DNA from: Bacteroidales bacterium
GTDB taxonomy: Bacteria; Bacteroidota; Bacteroidia; Bacteroidales; JAGOPY01
Length of the DNA: 11,145 nt
Direction: 5' to 3'
Assembly (NCBI GenBank): GCA_030638325.1
Contig: DAOWEV010000234.1
Location: 1 to 11,145 of the forward strand
Part shown: positions 1-7,022 of the stretch, piece by piece
Layout: every line of letters begins with the position of its first letter
How positions within the stretch are numbered: position 1 is the first letter of the stretch
The notes under the pieces: model-generated
Told to the model about the DNA's origin: nothing
What the model saw: the letters and a program-made list of their open reading frames with translations, nothing else
Databases searched by the model: none
Made by a program: the position numbers and the translations under genes

Positions 1-52
1 AGAGCCCCAATAAAAATGAACAGTAATAAAATTAACCGTTTTCGGATATTCA

Positions 53-171
53 CTTTTTCCTTTTTACTTTTTCCTTTTCACTCTTCACGCTTCACACCTC
101 ACGCTTCACATCTTCGGACTTCCGACTTCGGACTTCCGACTTCTCCTCACGCTTCACATTTCACGCCTCAC
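53..171. repeat. 17-unit heptad array overlapping the 3' end of dxs
   Basis: Read in steps of seven from base 53, the sequence gives 17 consecutive units without an indel: CTTTTTC, CTTTTTA, CTTTTTC, CTTTTCA, CTCTTCA, CGCTTCA, CACCTCA, CGCTTCA, CATCTTC, then GGACTTC/CGACTTC alternating, then TCCTCAC, GCTTCAC, ATTTCAC, GCCTCAC. The words drift gradually along the array while the 7-base phase is kept. On the dxs sense strand the array is purine-rich (GTGAAGC, GAAGTCG). The dxs stop codon (154-156) lies inside it. The first 52 bases of the window hold nothing I recognise. The function is unknown. Confidence 0.85.
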
Positions 172-2052
172 GCAATCAACAATGCCCTCAATATCATAGC
201 CACAAGCTTTGTGCAGCTCTTCCATACTCCCTTGTTTTATAAAGCGGTCGGGGACCCCAAGTCTTATAACTTTTGCCCGGTAATTATGATCAGCCATGAA
301 TTCGAGCACGGCACTTCCCAGACCACCGGTAATGGTTCCATCTTCAACGGTGATGATCTTATCGAAATGCTGAAAAATATCATGCAGAAGATCTTCATCG
401 ATCGGTTTCAGGAAGCGGATGTCGTAATGGGCAACATCGATACCTTCCTTAATTAATATTTTAGTTGCTTGCATCACGCTGTTTCCGGCGTGGCCAATGG
501 AAATGACAGCAATCCCACTGCCTTTTCTTATCACCCGGCCTTTTCCGACACTTAGTTCTTTGAAAGCCGTTTTCCAGTCAGCCATAACGCCTCTTCCCCT
601 GGGATAGCGGATGACAAATGGGCCTTTGCCGGGCAGTTGTGCGGCGTACATCATATTACGCAGCTCTTCTTCATTCATCGGTGAACAGATGGTTAAGCCG
701 GGAATAGCCCTGAAATAGGCCAGGTCAAAAGTGCCATGATGTGTGGCTCCATCTTCCCCAACCAGGCCACCCCTGTCAAGACAAAATACTACCGGAAGCT
801 GCTGTAATGCAACATCATGAATCACCTGGTCATAGGCCCGCTGCATGAAGGTGGAGTAAATATTACAATAGGGGACCATGCCTTCAGCGGCCAGGCCGGC
901 TGCAAAGGTTACGGCATGCTGTTCGGCAATCCCAACGTCAAAGGCACGTTCGGGTATTTTTTCCATCATGATGTTCATGGAGCTGCCGGATGACATGGCC
1001 GGCGTGATGCCAACGATCCTGTCGTTTTGTTCAGCCAGCTCTACCAGGGTTTTCCCGAAAACAGTCTGGTATCTCGGGGCCAGTTTTTCCTGGCTTTCGG
1101 TTTCAATAATTTTTCCTGTGGCACGGTCGAAAATTCCCGGGGAATGATACCGGGTCTGGTTTTTTTCTGCCAGCTTCAGGCCTTTTCCCTTGGTTGTAAT
1201 AGCATGTAACAATTTCGGGCCCTGTATCCGTTTCAGGTCGCGAAGTAGTTTTGTTAACCGGATAACATCATGCCCGTCAACCGGCCCGAAATACCTGAAA
1301 TTAAATGCTTCAAAAAGGTTGCTTCGTTGCAGGAAAGTGGTTTTTGCGGCATTGCTTATCTGTTTTACGATAGCCCTGGTATTTTTACCGTATTTGGTGC
1401 CACCGCCAAGCAGGTACCAGATCTTGTCTTTAAACTTGTTATAAGCTTTTGATGATACAATATCTGTGAGGTACTGGCTCATGGCTCCTTCACTTCTGTC
1501 TATCGCAATTCCATTGTCGTTCAGGATCACCAGCAGGTTTGCGTTGGAGGCGCCGGCATGGTTCATGGCTTCCATAGCCATACCGCCGGCGATGGAGGCA
1601 TCTCCGATAACGGCAATATGCAGGCGTCCGTTGTCCTCTTTTAATCCGGAAGCGATGGCCATGCCCAGTGATGCAGAGATGGAGGTGGAGGAGTGCCCCG
1701 TGCCGAATGCATCGTATTCACTTTCACTCCTTTTTGGAAACCCGCTGATGCCTTTGTACTTCCTGTTTGTATGAAAAACGTCCCTCCGGCCGGTGATGAT
1801 CTTATGTGCATAAGCCTGGTGCCCTACATCCCATATCAGCTTGTCATAAGGAGTGTCGAAGACATAATGGATGGCCACGGCCAGTTCGACGGCTCCAAGA
1901 CTGGCTCCGAGATGCCCCGGATTCTTACAAGTCACATCGATGATGAATTCCCTGATCTCTTTGCACAGCGCAGGCAATTGATCCTCTCCCAGCTTTTTCA
2001 GGTCAGCCGGCGAGTTGATGGTAGATAGTAATAGTCCGGGTTTTGCAGACAT
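154..2052 (-). CDS. dxs: 1-deoxy-D-xylulose-5-phosphate synthase (DXS)
   Basis: Cytosolic thiamine-diphosphate enzyme that condenses pyruvate with glyceraldehyde 3-phosphate to 1-deoxyxylulose 5-phosphate, the first step of the MEP isoprenoid pathway and also a precursor source for thiamine and pyridoxal. The 632 residues match the usual full length. Visible motifs are NPGHLGASLGAVEL near 44-57, GTGHSSTSISASLG near 117-130, the metal/diphosphate motif starting G150-D151 (GDASIAGGMAMEAMNHA) with downstream N178/N180, the catalytic glutamate in GIAEQHAV (E377), and DRGGLVGEDGATHHG at 426-440. The transketolase C-terminal domain (roughly 500-632) is complete. The start is ATG after an A-rich leader without a good Shine-Dalgarno. 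It is the last gene of the suf-side transcription unit, 158 bases after the DUF59 gene. I saw no TAnnTTTG element directly upstream, so it may be read from upstream promoters. The last codons and the TGA stop are made of heptad-repeat sequence. Confidence 0.97.
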   Translation of the reverse strand: MSAKPGLLLSTINSPADLKKLGEDQLPALCKEIREFIIDVTCKNPGHLGASLGAVELAVAIHYVFDTPYDKLIWDVGHQAYAHKIITGRRDVFHTNRKYKGISGFPKRSESEYDAFGTGHSSTSISASLGMAIASGLKEDNGRLHIAVIGDASIAGGMAMEAMNHAGASNANLLVILNDNGIAIDRSEGAMSQYLTDIVSSKAYNKFKDKIWYLLGGGTKYGKNTRAIVKQISNAAKTTFLQRSNLFEAFNFRYFGPVDGHDVIRLTKLLRDLKRIQGPKLLHAITTKGKGLKLAEKNQTRYHSPGIFDRATGKIIETESQEKLAPRYQTVFGKTLVELAEQNDRIVGITPAMSSGSSMNIMMEKIPERAFDVGIAEQHAVTFAAGLAAEGMVPYCNIYSTFMQRAYDQVIHDVALQQLPVVFCLDRGGLVGEDGATHHGTFDLAYFRAIPGLTICSPMNEEELRNMMYAAQLPGKGPFVIRYPRGRGVMADWKTAFKELSVGKGRVIRKGSGIAVISIGHAGNSVMQATKILIKEGIDVAHYDIRFLKPIDEDLLHDIFQHFDKIITVEDGTITGGLGSAVLEFMADHNYRAKVIRLGVPDRFIKQGSMEELHKACGYDIEGIVDCVRREM

Positions 2053-2120
2053 TCTTTTTAATGGTAATTAGTTGCAGCTCAGTCCTTATCTTTCACTTTT
2101 ATCTTCTGCTATTATTTTAC

Positions 2121-2214
2121 AATGCTTAAATGATTAAATGATTAAATGCTTGAATGCTTAAATGTAGGGTTGAGCCAACTTTCACCTTTATAACTTTCAA
2201 CTTTCAACTCTCAA
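2121..2214. repeat. Octad then heptad repeats between DUF59 gene and dxs
   Basis: Five exact-phase 8-base units at 2121-2160 (AATGCTTA, AATGATTA, AATGATTA, AATGCTTG, AATGCTTA) are followed by a partial unit. A looser 7-base series of AACTTTC type then runs from about 2177 to 2214 with one 8-base step. The second series runs into the TGA stop of the DUF59 gene (2211-2213). With the 68 unremarkable AT-rich bases at 2053-2120 this makes up the whole spacer upstream of dxs. Confidence 0.75.
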
Positions 2215-2522
2215 AGCATGCCAAGTTCCAGCTTCGCTTCGTCCGAGAGCATTTCTTCATCCCAGGGCGGTTCAAAGGTGAGTTCCACCTCAACCTCATG
2301 AACTCCTTCGATGGTCCTGACCCTTTCTTTGACTTCAGCCGGCAGGCTCTCAGCTACCGGGCAATTCGGTGTTGTAAGGGTCATCAGAATATGTACTTTA
2401 TGATCTTCATCGATCTTTATCTTATAGATAAGCCCGAGCTCATATATATTCACCGGGATCTCCGGGTCATAAATGATCTTGAGCTCGTTTATGATCTTAT
2501 CTTCCAGTTCTGTCTTACCCAT
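2211..2522 (-). CDS. DUF59/MIP18-family SUF-associated Fe-S assembly protein
   Basis: Small 103-residue single-domain protein of the DUF59 (MIP18/PaaD/SufT-like) family, which takes part in maturing or delivering Fe-S clusters. The signature is clear: DPEIPVNIYELGLIY at 19-33, the conserved cysteine in MTLTTPNCPVAES (C54), and the FEPPW motif near 83-87. It sits 43 bases after sufE and upstream of dxs, in the same direction, which fits the SUF-associated subgroup common in Bacteroidetes suf loci. The start is ATG at 2520-2522. The spacer before it is AT-rich heptad sequence with no clear Shine-Dalgarno. I give no symbol because sufT is usually used for a longer relative. The family call is sure; the exact role (carrier, targeting factor or assembly helper) is inferred. 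Confidence 0.9.
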   Translation of the reverse strand: MGKTELEDKIINELKIIYDPEIPVNIYELGLIYKIKIDEDHKVHILMTLTTPNCPVAESLPAEVKERVRTIEGVHEVEVELTFEPPWDEEMLSDEAKLELGML

Positions 2523-2533
2523 TTAAAATTCAT

Positions 2534-2551
2534 AATTTAAAATTTAAAATT
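2534..2551. repeat. Short AATTTAA heptad run
   Basis: Two exact AATTTAA units plus a half unit lie between sufE and the DUF59 gene. The run is short and very AT-rich, so on its own it would be unremarkable. It is listed because it keeps the 7-base period seen in the other spacers of this locus. Confidence 0.5.
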
Positions 2552-2565
2552 CCGGATTGTAAAGG

Positions 2566-3006
2566 TTAGGGTTGAGTTTTTGACGCTTCCTTCGCCTTAT
2601 ACGCCATGGCATACAATCTGATCTGCTTGATCATCGACATCAGGCCATTCGACCGGGTGGGAGAGAGATGCTCCTTCAATCCTATTTTATCAACAAAATC
2701 CAGCCTGGCTTCAAGAATAGCATCCGGGGTCTGGTTGTTTAATACCCTAATCAGAAGGTTTACCATCCCCCTGGTGATGACTGCATCGCTGTCACCTTCA
2801 AAAAAGATCTTCCCATCCCGGTAGCCGGCGTGAAGCCATACCTTCGACTGGCATCCTGAGATCAGGTGGTTGTTGTCCTTGTATTTCGGATCTATAAGGT
2901 TCAACGACTTGCCATTTTCGATGATGTGGTTGTATTTATCCATCCAGTCATCAAACAATGCAAATTCCTCAACGATCTGGTCTTCAATTTCCTGGGTTGT
3001 CATCAT
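2566..3006 (-). CDS. sufE: SufE cysteine desulfuration/sulfur acceptor protein
   Basis: SufE accepts persulfide sulfur from the SufS cysteine desulfurase, stimulates its activity, and passes sulfur to SufB. The 146-residue length is normal for the family. The sulfur-accepting cysteine is C52 in NHLISGCQSKVWLHA, followed by the family stretch FEGDSDAVITRGMVNLLIRVL (about residues 69-89) and a C-terminal segment with GLKEHLSPTRSNGL. Two consecutive ATG codons (3004-3006 and 3001-3003) are possible starts; the second would place the cysteine at 51. There is no Shine-Dalgarno, but a TAccTTTG element at 3027-3034 would give a leader of only about 15 bases. It is separated from sufS by 325 bases, more than any other spacing in this cluster, which with the promoter suggests a second transcription start inside the cluster. 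Confidence 0.95.
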   Translation of the reverse strand: MMTTQEIEDQIVEEFALFDDWMDKYNHIIENGKSLNLIDPKYKDNNHLISGCQSKVWLHAGYRDGKIFFEGDSDAVITRGMVNLLIRVLNNQTPDAILEARLDFVDKIGLKEHLSPTRSNGLMSMIKQIRLYAMAYKAKEASKTQP

Positions 3007-3026
3007 TTTTTATTTACTTCAGTTTT

Positions 3027-3059
3027 CAAAGGTAAAAAAATCCTGAAAGGGTTTTACAA
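3027..3059 (-). promoter_or_regulatory. Probable Bacteroidetes-type promoter of sufE
   Basis: On the minus strand TACCTTTG (3027-3034) matches the Bacteroidetes -7 consensus TAnnTTTG. A TTG lies at 3057-3059, 22 bases upstream, slightly longer than the usual spacing. Transcription would start around 3020, leaving a very short leader before the two ATG codons of sufE. Confidence 0.55.
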
Positions 3060-3066
3060 TGTATTT

Positions 3067-3115
3067 AAATCCGAAATCCTAATATCAAAATCCTAAATAA
3101 ATTCAAAACTCAAAT
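3067..3115. repeat. AAATCCT-type heptad series
   Basis: Seven consecutive 7-base units can be read: AAATCCG, AAATCCT, AATATCA, AAATCCT, AAATAAA, TTCAAAA, CTCAAAT. The phase is exact but the words are degenerate, so this is weaker than the arrays at 53-171 and 4568-4679. Confidence 0.55.
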
Positions 3116-3124
3116 GTTTCAATC

Positions 3125-3138
3125 CCGAAAGCTTTCGG
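3125..3138. other. 14-base perfect palindrome
   Basis: CCGAAAGCTTTCGG is fully self-complementary and is flanked by non-pairing bases. It lies about 90 bases upstream of the sufE promoter and about 190 bases downstream of the sufS stop. It could be an operator for a dimeric regulator or an incidental palindrome. I recognise no regulator for it. Confidence 0.4.
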
Positions 3139-3224
3139 AGCAAACAAAGCATCTATATTGCACGCTTGAAATGGAAAGCCGTATCGCGTTATTTAGTCAT
3201 TTAAATTTTGGGCATTTGATATTG

Positions 3225-3259
3225 TTTCGAATTTCGGATTTCGTGCTTCGAATTTATAG
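3225..3259. repeat. TTTCGAA-type heptad series
   Basis: The units TTTCGAA, TTTCGGA, TTTCGTG, CTTCGAA and TTTATAG follow each other in exact 7-base phase, about 70 bases past the sufS stop on the minus strand. Confidence 0.6.
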
Positions 3260-3331
3260 TGAGAAACGCTCCATATACCCTTATTGGGTGCTTCCTCAAA
3301 GCCCTGTCCTTTGGGCTGGGATTCTTTGCTT

Positions 3332-4552
3332 TCAATCCAGCATTTTCTTCACTTGCAGTAGCGCTTCTACCAGGCGGTCAACTTCTTCTTTGGTATTATA
3401 CAGGGCAAAGGAAGCCCTGATGGTTCCGGGAATCTCATACCGGTTCATCACAGGCTGGGCGCAATGATGGCCTGTCCTGACTGCTACCCCCAGTTTATCT
3501 ATGATCATCCCGGCATCGTAAGGGTGTATGTTTTCAATGTTAAAAGAGATGACACTCGTTTTATGTGGAGAATTACCATAGATCTTCAGCCCTTCAACGT
3601 TCAGCAGTTCTACTGTGGCATAATCCAGCAGAATATGTTCATGTTCAGCGATCTTTTTGATTTCCAGATCGTTAATATATTTAAAAGCAGCGTCCATTCC
3701 AAGAACGCCAGCGATATTTGGTGTTCCGGCTTCAAATTTGTATGGGATTTCATTATAAGTAGTGTGCTCTGGTGTTACCTCGTTAACCATTTCTCCGCCT
3801 CCCTGGTATGGGGGCATGGCCTCAAGCCATTTTTCCTTACCATACAGCACTCCAATCCCCATCGGGCCATAAACCTTGTGCCCTGAGAAACAGTAGAAAT
3901 CACAATCCAGATCCTGCACATCCACATACAGATGTGCCATCGCTTGTGCACCGTCAACCACCACTGGAATATCCAATTGATGTGCCAGGTCGATCATATG
4001 TTTTACCGGGTTTACTGTCCCGAGAACATTTGAAACATGGGTAACTGCCACCAGCCGTGTCTTTTCGTTAAGCATCTCCTTATAGACACTTAACTCTATA
4101 TCTCCTTCATCATTGATCGGAATAACCTTGAATATGGCATTTTTTTCTTTGGCAAGCATTTGCCATGGGACATAATTGGAGTGATGCTCCATTTCCGTGA
4201 CAAGTATCTCATCTCCGGCATTTACAATATTACGGCCCAGGGATGAAGCCACCAGGTTAATGGATTCCGTGGTTCCTTTAGTGAACACGATCTCGTGGGA
4301 GTTGGCAGCATTGATGTGTTGTTGGATATTCTTACGGGCATTTTCGAATGCTTCTGTGGCATGCTGGCTCAGAAAATGTACCCCCCGGTGGATATTACAG
4401 TTCTCGTATTTGTAATATGTGCTGATCCTGTCAATTACCTGTTTGGGCTTCTGGGTGGTGGCAGCATTGTCTAAATAGACCAGCGGTTTATCATAAACCG
4501 TCATATCCAGCATGGGAAAATCGTATCTTATATGATGTATGTCGTAACTCAC
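3332..4552 (-). CDS. sufS: SufS group II cysteine desulfurase
   Basis: PLP enzyme that removes sulfur from L-cysteine, giving alanine and an enzyme persulfide for SufE and SufBCD. The 406 residues are full length and by count line up with E. coli SufS numbering: PLP lysine K226 in FSGHKVYGPMG, catalytic C364 in RTGHHCAQP, R379 in TIRASFALYNT, and the histidine pair in TEMEHHSNYVPW (H123). The N-terminal PLVYLDNAATTQKP is typical. The start codon is GTG (4550-4552): an in-frame stop lies upstream inside the repeat array and the next ATG would be residue 14, too late for this family. The heptad array ends 15 bases before this start. It is the fourth gene of the sufBCDS run, 175 bases after sufD. 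Confidence 0.96.
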   Translation of the reverse strand: MSYDIHHIRYDFPMLDMTVYDKPLVYLDNAATTQKPKQVIDRISTYYKYENCNIHRGVHFLSQHATEAFENARKNIQQHINAANSHEIVFTKGTTESINLVASSLGRNIVNAGDEILVTEMEHHSNYVPWQMLAKEKNAIFKVIPINDEGDIELSVYKEMLNEKTRLVAVTHVSNVLGTVNPVKHMIDLAHQLDIPVVVDGAQAMAHLYVDVQDLDCDFYCFSGHKVYGPMGIGVLYGKEKWLEAMPPYQGGGEMVNEVTPEHTTYNEIPYKFEAGTPNIAGVLGMDAAFKYINDLEIKKIAEHEHILLDYATVELLNVEGLKIYGNSPHKTSVISFNIENIHPYDAGMIIDKLGVAVRTGHHCAQPVMNRYEIPGTIRASFALYNTKEEVDRLVEALLQVKKMLD

Positions 4553-4567
4553 GTATTCAAATTTTTT

Positions 4568-4679
4568 ATCAGTAATCAGTAATCAGTAATCAGTAATCAG
4601 TAATCAGTTATCAGTTATCAGTTATCAGTTATCAGTAATCAGTTATCAGTAATCAGTAATCAGTAATCAGTTATTAGTT
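4568..4679. repeat. 16-unit ATCAGTA/ATCAGTT heptad array between sufD and sufS
   Basis: Sixteen units in perfect 7-base phase fill 112 bases: 15 are ATCAGTA or ATCAGTT and the last is ATTAGTT. The A/T difference at position 7 is arranged in blocks (five A, four T, A, T, three A, T), as expected from slippage or unequal duplication of short blocks. On the sufD-sufS sense strand the unit is TACTGAT, which contains TGA. Because seven is not a multiple of three, TGA falls in all three frames. Confidence 0.95.
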
Positions 4680-4690
4680 TATTATTCCCA

Positions 4691-4725
4691 TCTTCCGACT
4701 TCCGACTTCCGACTTCGGACTTCTT
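4691..4725. repeat. ACTTCCG heptad array at the sufD 3' end
   Basis: About five 7-base units of ACTTCCG type with one ACTTCGG variant start a few bases after the sufD stop on the minus strand. A 19-base stretch (4705-4723) is identical to 118-136 in the array at the dxs end, 4.6 kb away. Confidence 0.8.
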
Positions 4726-4727
4726 TG

Positions 4728-6140
4728 CTAAATTTTACTAAGGTCGATGTCAAAAGTAACCTCCTGCTCCGGCTGGCTGCAATGCAGAACACATCGGTCG
4801 CAAATAGACAGCTCCCCACGGAGGCGTTTTTTCACCATATCGTCTATCCTGTTCCTCAAGGCATCGATCCCAATCTTGTTGATGATCTCAGCAGCAAAGG
4901 CATACATCAGCAGCAGGCGGGCGCTGGCCTCGGAAAGACCCCTGGACCGGAGATAGAATAGCGCTTCAACATCCAATTGCCCTACGGTGGCCCCGTGACT
5001 GCATTTCACATCATCTGCATAGATCTCTAAAAATGGCTGGGCATTGGCTTTTGCCTTGTCGGTCAGCAGGATGTTTCGGTTATTCTGAAAAGCATTGGTC
5101 CTCTGGGCGTCTCTGTCAACCAGGACATGCCCGTTGAATACGGAGCTTGCTTCATCATCCATTACCCCTTTGAACATCTCATTGCTTCTGCAATCAGGAC
5201 TTGCATGGTGCACAGATACCTGGTTGTCAACATGCTGTTTTTTATCCATCAGGTAAAGCCCGAATATATCTGCCTCAGCATGCAGGCCATTCAGGATTAC
5301 GTGGGTATAATTCCGGATCAGCCCGCCGTTCAGGCTGATGGAATTAATCATCAAACGACTGTCCCGCTCCTGGTGGAAGTAAGTCGAGTTCAGCAGAGTG
5401 GAATCGTTATTCAGATTTTGAAGCTTGTAATAATCAATGCGGGCGCCTTTATCTATGAAAACTTCTGTAAGGGAATTGTTGAAACTGGCCTGATGATTGG
5501 TGGAATCATCACAATGAACCAGGTTGAGCCTGCTGTTTTTACCCATAATGATCAGGTTGCGGGTGTGCAACATCAGGTTTTCTGACGGATGCATGATGTT
5601 GATCATCTGAATGGGTTTTTCAATGACAAGGTCGTCAGGTACATAAATGAACACCCCATCCATGGCAAAAGCAGTGTTGAGGGCATGGAAGATGTTCTTT
5701 TCATAATCCGCATACTTACCGAAATGCAGTTCGATCAGCTCAGGGTGTTCTCCCATGGCAGCGGCCAGGCTTCCGGCGATAATGCCATTGGGGAATTGCT
5801 TCAGCGGTTCATCCGTATGAACATGCCAGCCATTCAGCAAAGAGATCTGGTCTGTCTCAAAGTCGTGTACATCGCATGTAAAAATATCATTAATATCCAA
5901 TTCTTCAGTGTCTTTATTCAGATACTGCAAATAGTCTTTAGACAAGGCAGGCCCCAGGTCAGTATGCCTCCAGTCGGCTGTTTTCAGGGTTGGAAAATCC
6001 AGTTCCAGGAACTTCTGAAAGCTTTTATACCGCAATGATGATAAATATTTGGTGTCATTCTTAAAGACGGTATTTTCACAGTCCTTAAAAAGACTTGTCA
6101 TCTTCTTTTTGAATGATCCGTTTTCTACAAAAGCTTTCAT
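4728..6140 (-). CDS. sufD: SufD, Fe-S scaffold subunit (SufBCD complex)
   Basis: SufD is the catalytically divergent paralogue of SufB. It pairs with SufB and SufC in the scaffold that assembles clusters and is linked to iron acquisition. The 470-residue protein shows the family core: DDEASSVFNGHVLVDRDAQ followed by FQNNRNILLTDKAKANAQPFLEIYADDVKCSHGATVGQ, with the conserved histidine in CSHGATVG, then LFYLRSRGLSEASARLLLMYAFA. The N-terminal helical region includes LKTADWRHTDLGP. The start at 6138-6140 is supported by GAAGGA six bases upstream (6147-6152), one of the few good Shine-Dalgarno sites here. Past the usual RLRGEL end there is a tail with C447-x2-C450-x3-C454 (SICDRCVLHCSQP), a possible metal site. 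Spacing to sufC is 99 bases filled with octad repeats. Confidence 0.94.
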   Translation of the reverse strand: MKAFVENGSFKKKMTSLFKDCENTVFKNDTKYLSSLRYKSFQKFLELDFPTLKTADWRHTDLGPALSKDYLQYLNKDTEELDINDIFTCDVHDFETDQISLLNGWHVHTDEPLKQFPNGIIAGSLAAAMGEHPELIELHFGKYADYEKNIFHALNTAFAMDGVFIYVPDDLVIEKPIQMINIMHPSENLMLHTRNLIIMGKNSRLNLVHCDDSTNHQASFNNSLTEVFIDKGARIDYYKLQNLNNDSTLLNSTYFHQERDSRLMINSISLNGGLIRNYTHVILNGLHAEADIFGLYLMDKKQHVDNQVSVHHASPDCRSNEMFKGVMDDEASSVFNGHVLVDRDAQRTNAFQNNRNILLTDKAKANAQPFLEIYADDVKCSHGATVGQLDVEALFYLRSRGLSEASARLLLMYAFAAEIINKIGIDALRNRIDDMVKKRLRGELSICDRCVLHCSQPEQEVTFDIDLSKI

Positions 6141-6160
6141 CAGTTTTCCTTCAATATTTC

Positions 6161-6243
6161 AATGCTTAAATGCTTAAATGCGATAATGCTTAAATGTTTT
6201 GCGTCATTATATCATTATATCATTATATCATTATACCATTTAA
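6161..6243. repeat. Octad arrays between sufC and sufD
   Basis: Two 8-base families adjoin. AATGCTTA-type units occupy 6161-6200 (AATGCTTA, AATGCTTA, AATGCGAT, AATGCTTA, AATGTTTT). TCATTATA then repeats exactly four times at 6204-6235, followed by CCATTTAA. AATGCTTA is also the word of the array at 2121-2160. The sufC stop (6240-6242) is part of the array; on the sense strand the final codons AAT GAT TAA read as one AATGATTA unit. Confidence 0.85.
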
Positions 6244-6989
6244 TCATTCCTAATCCATTCATAACCCTTCTCTTCCAGTTTCATGGCAAGCTCTTTTCCT
6301 CCTGATTTAACGATCCTGCCCTCAAACAGGACGTGCACATAATCAGGGATGATGTAATCCAGCAAGCGTTGATAATGGGTGATCACGATCGTAGCATTCT
6401 GGGGTGTTTTAAGCATATTGACACCATTAGCTACGATCTTGAGTGCATCTATATCGAGCCCGGAGTCGGTTTCATCCAATACCGCCAGGGAAGGCTCCAG
6501 CATGGCCATTTGGAAGATCTCGTTCTTTTTCTTCTCTCCTCCTGAGAACCCTTCATTTACCGACCTGTTGGCGAGCTTTGAATGGATCTCCACCAGCTTT
6601 TTCTTTTCTTCCATCTTCTTCAGGAACTCAGCCGGCGGCATTGGCGGGAGCCCTTTGTATTCCCTGGTTTCGTTGATGGCTGTCCGCATGAAATTGGTGA
6701 GGCTCACCCCGGGTATCTCAACCGGATACTGGAAGCCCAGGAAGATACCTTCCCTGGCCCTTTCTTCCGGCAGAATTTCCAGCAAGCTTCTGCCTTTATA
6801 TATGATATCACCTTTTGTGACATCGTAACCTTCCTTGCCGGCAATGGCCATTGCCAGTGTGCTCTTCCCGGTTCCGTTGGGCCCCATAATGGCATGCACT
6901 TCCCCTTCAGCGATCTGCAGGCTGAGCCCGTGTATGATCTCCTTCCCCTTAATCGCTACATGTAAATCTTTTATATCAAGCAACATCAT
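6240..6989 (-). CDS. sufC: SufC, ABC-type ATPase of the SufBCD complex
   Basis: Cytosolic ABC ATPase that drives conformational change in the SufB-SufD scaffold during Fe-S cluster assembly; it is not a membrane transporter. At 249 residues it is the normal size. It has Walker A GPNGTGKST (36-44), a Q-loop region GFQYPVEIPGVS near 85-96, the SufC-type signature FSGGEKKKNEI (148-158), Walker B LAVLDETDSGLD with D172/E173 and the D-loop, and the switch histidine H205 in ITHYQRLL. Two consecutive ATG codons (6987-6989 and 6984-6986) are possible starts, without a clear Shine-Dalgarno and with an AT-rich leader typical of Bacteroidetes. It begins 33 bases after sufB, consistent with cotranscription. 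Confidence 0.97.
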   Translation of the reverse strand: MMLLDIKDLHVAIKGKEIIHGLSLQIAEGEVHAIMGPNGTGKSTLAMAIAGKEGYDVTKGDIIYKGRSLLEILPEERAREGIFLGFQYPVEIPGVSLTNFMRTAINETREYKGLPPMPPAEFLKKMEEKKKLVEIHSKLANRSVNEGFSGGEKKKNEIFQMAMLEPSLAVLDETDSGLDIDALKIVANGVNMLKTPQNATIVITHYQRLLDYIIPDYVHVLFEGRIVKSGGKELAMKLEEKGYEWIRND

Positions 6990-7022
6990 TATTTCAATTA
7001 AAAATTAACTCAGCATTCAAAA

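Larger units (their letters stand above)
3007..3331. other. 325-base spacer between sufS and sufE
   Basis: There is no credible gene here. From the sufE side it holds the likely sufE promoter, a heptad series (3067-3115), a 14-base perfect palindrome (3125-3138), a second heptad series (3225-3259), and then, just past the sufS stop on the minus strand, small possible hairpins: AGCCC/GGGCT with an 8-base loop and ACCC/GGGT with a 5-base loop. Neither hairpin is followed by a U-run in the minus direction, so I do not call an intrinsic terminator. Confidence 0.7.

Noticed and set aside
16..456. Plus-strand open frame of 146 codons over the dxs 3' end
   Set aside because: Its first part is translated heptad repeat (S/F/T/P-rich) and the rest is antisense to well-supported dxs.
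3260..3331. Intrinsic terminator after sufS
   Set aside because: Only 4-5 base-pair stems are visible and no U-run follows on the minus strand.
3114..3467. Plus-strand frame of 117 codons in the sufS-sufE spacer
   Set aside because: It runs through heptad repeats and into sufS antisense, with no recognisable protein features.
4568..4679. Possible CRISPR array
   Set aside because: Units are 7 bases with no unique spacers, so it is a simple tandem array.
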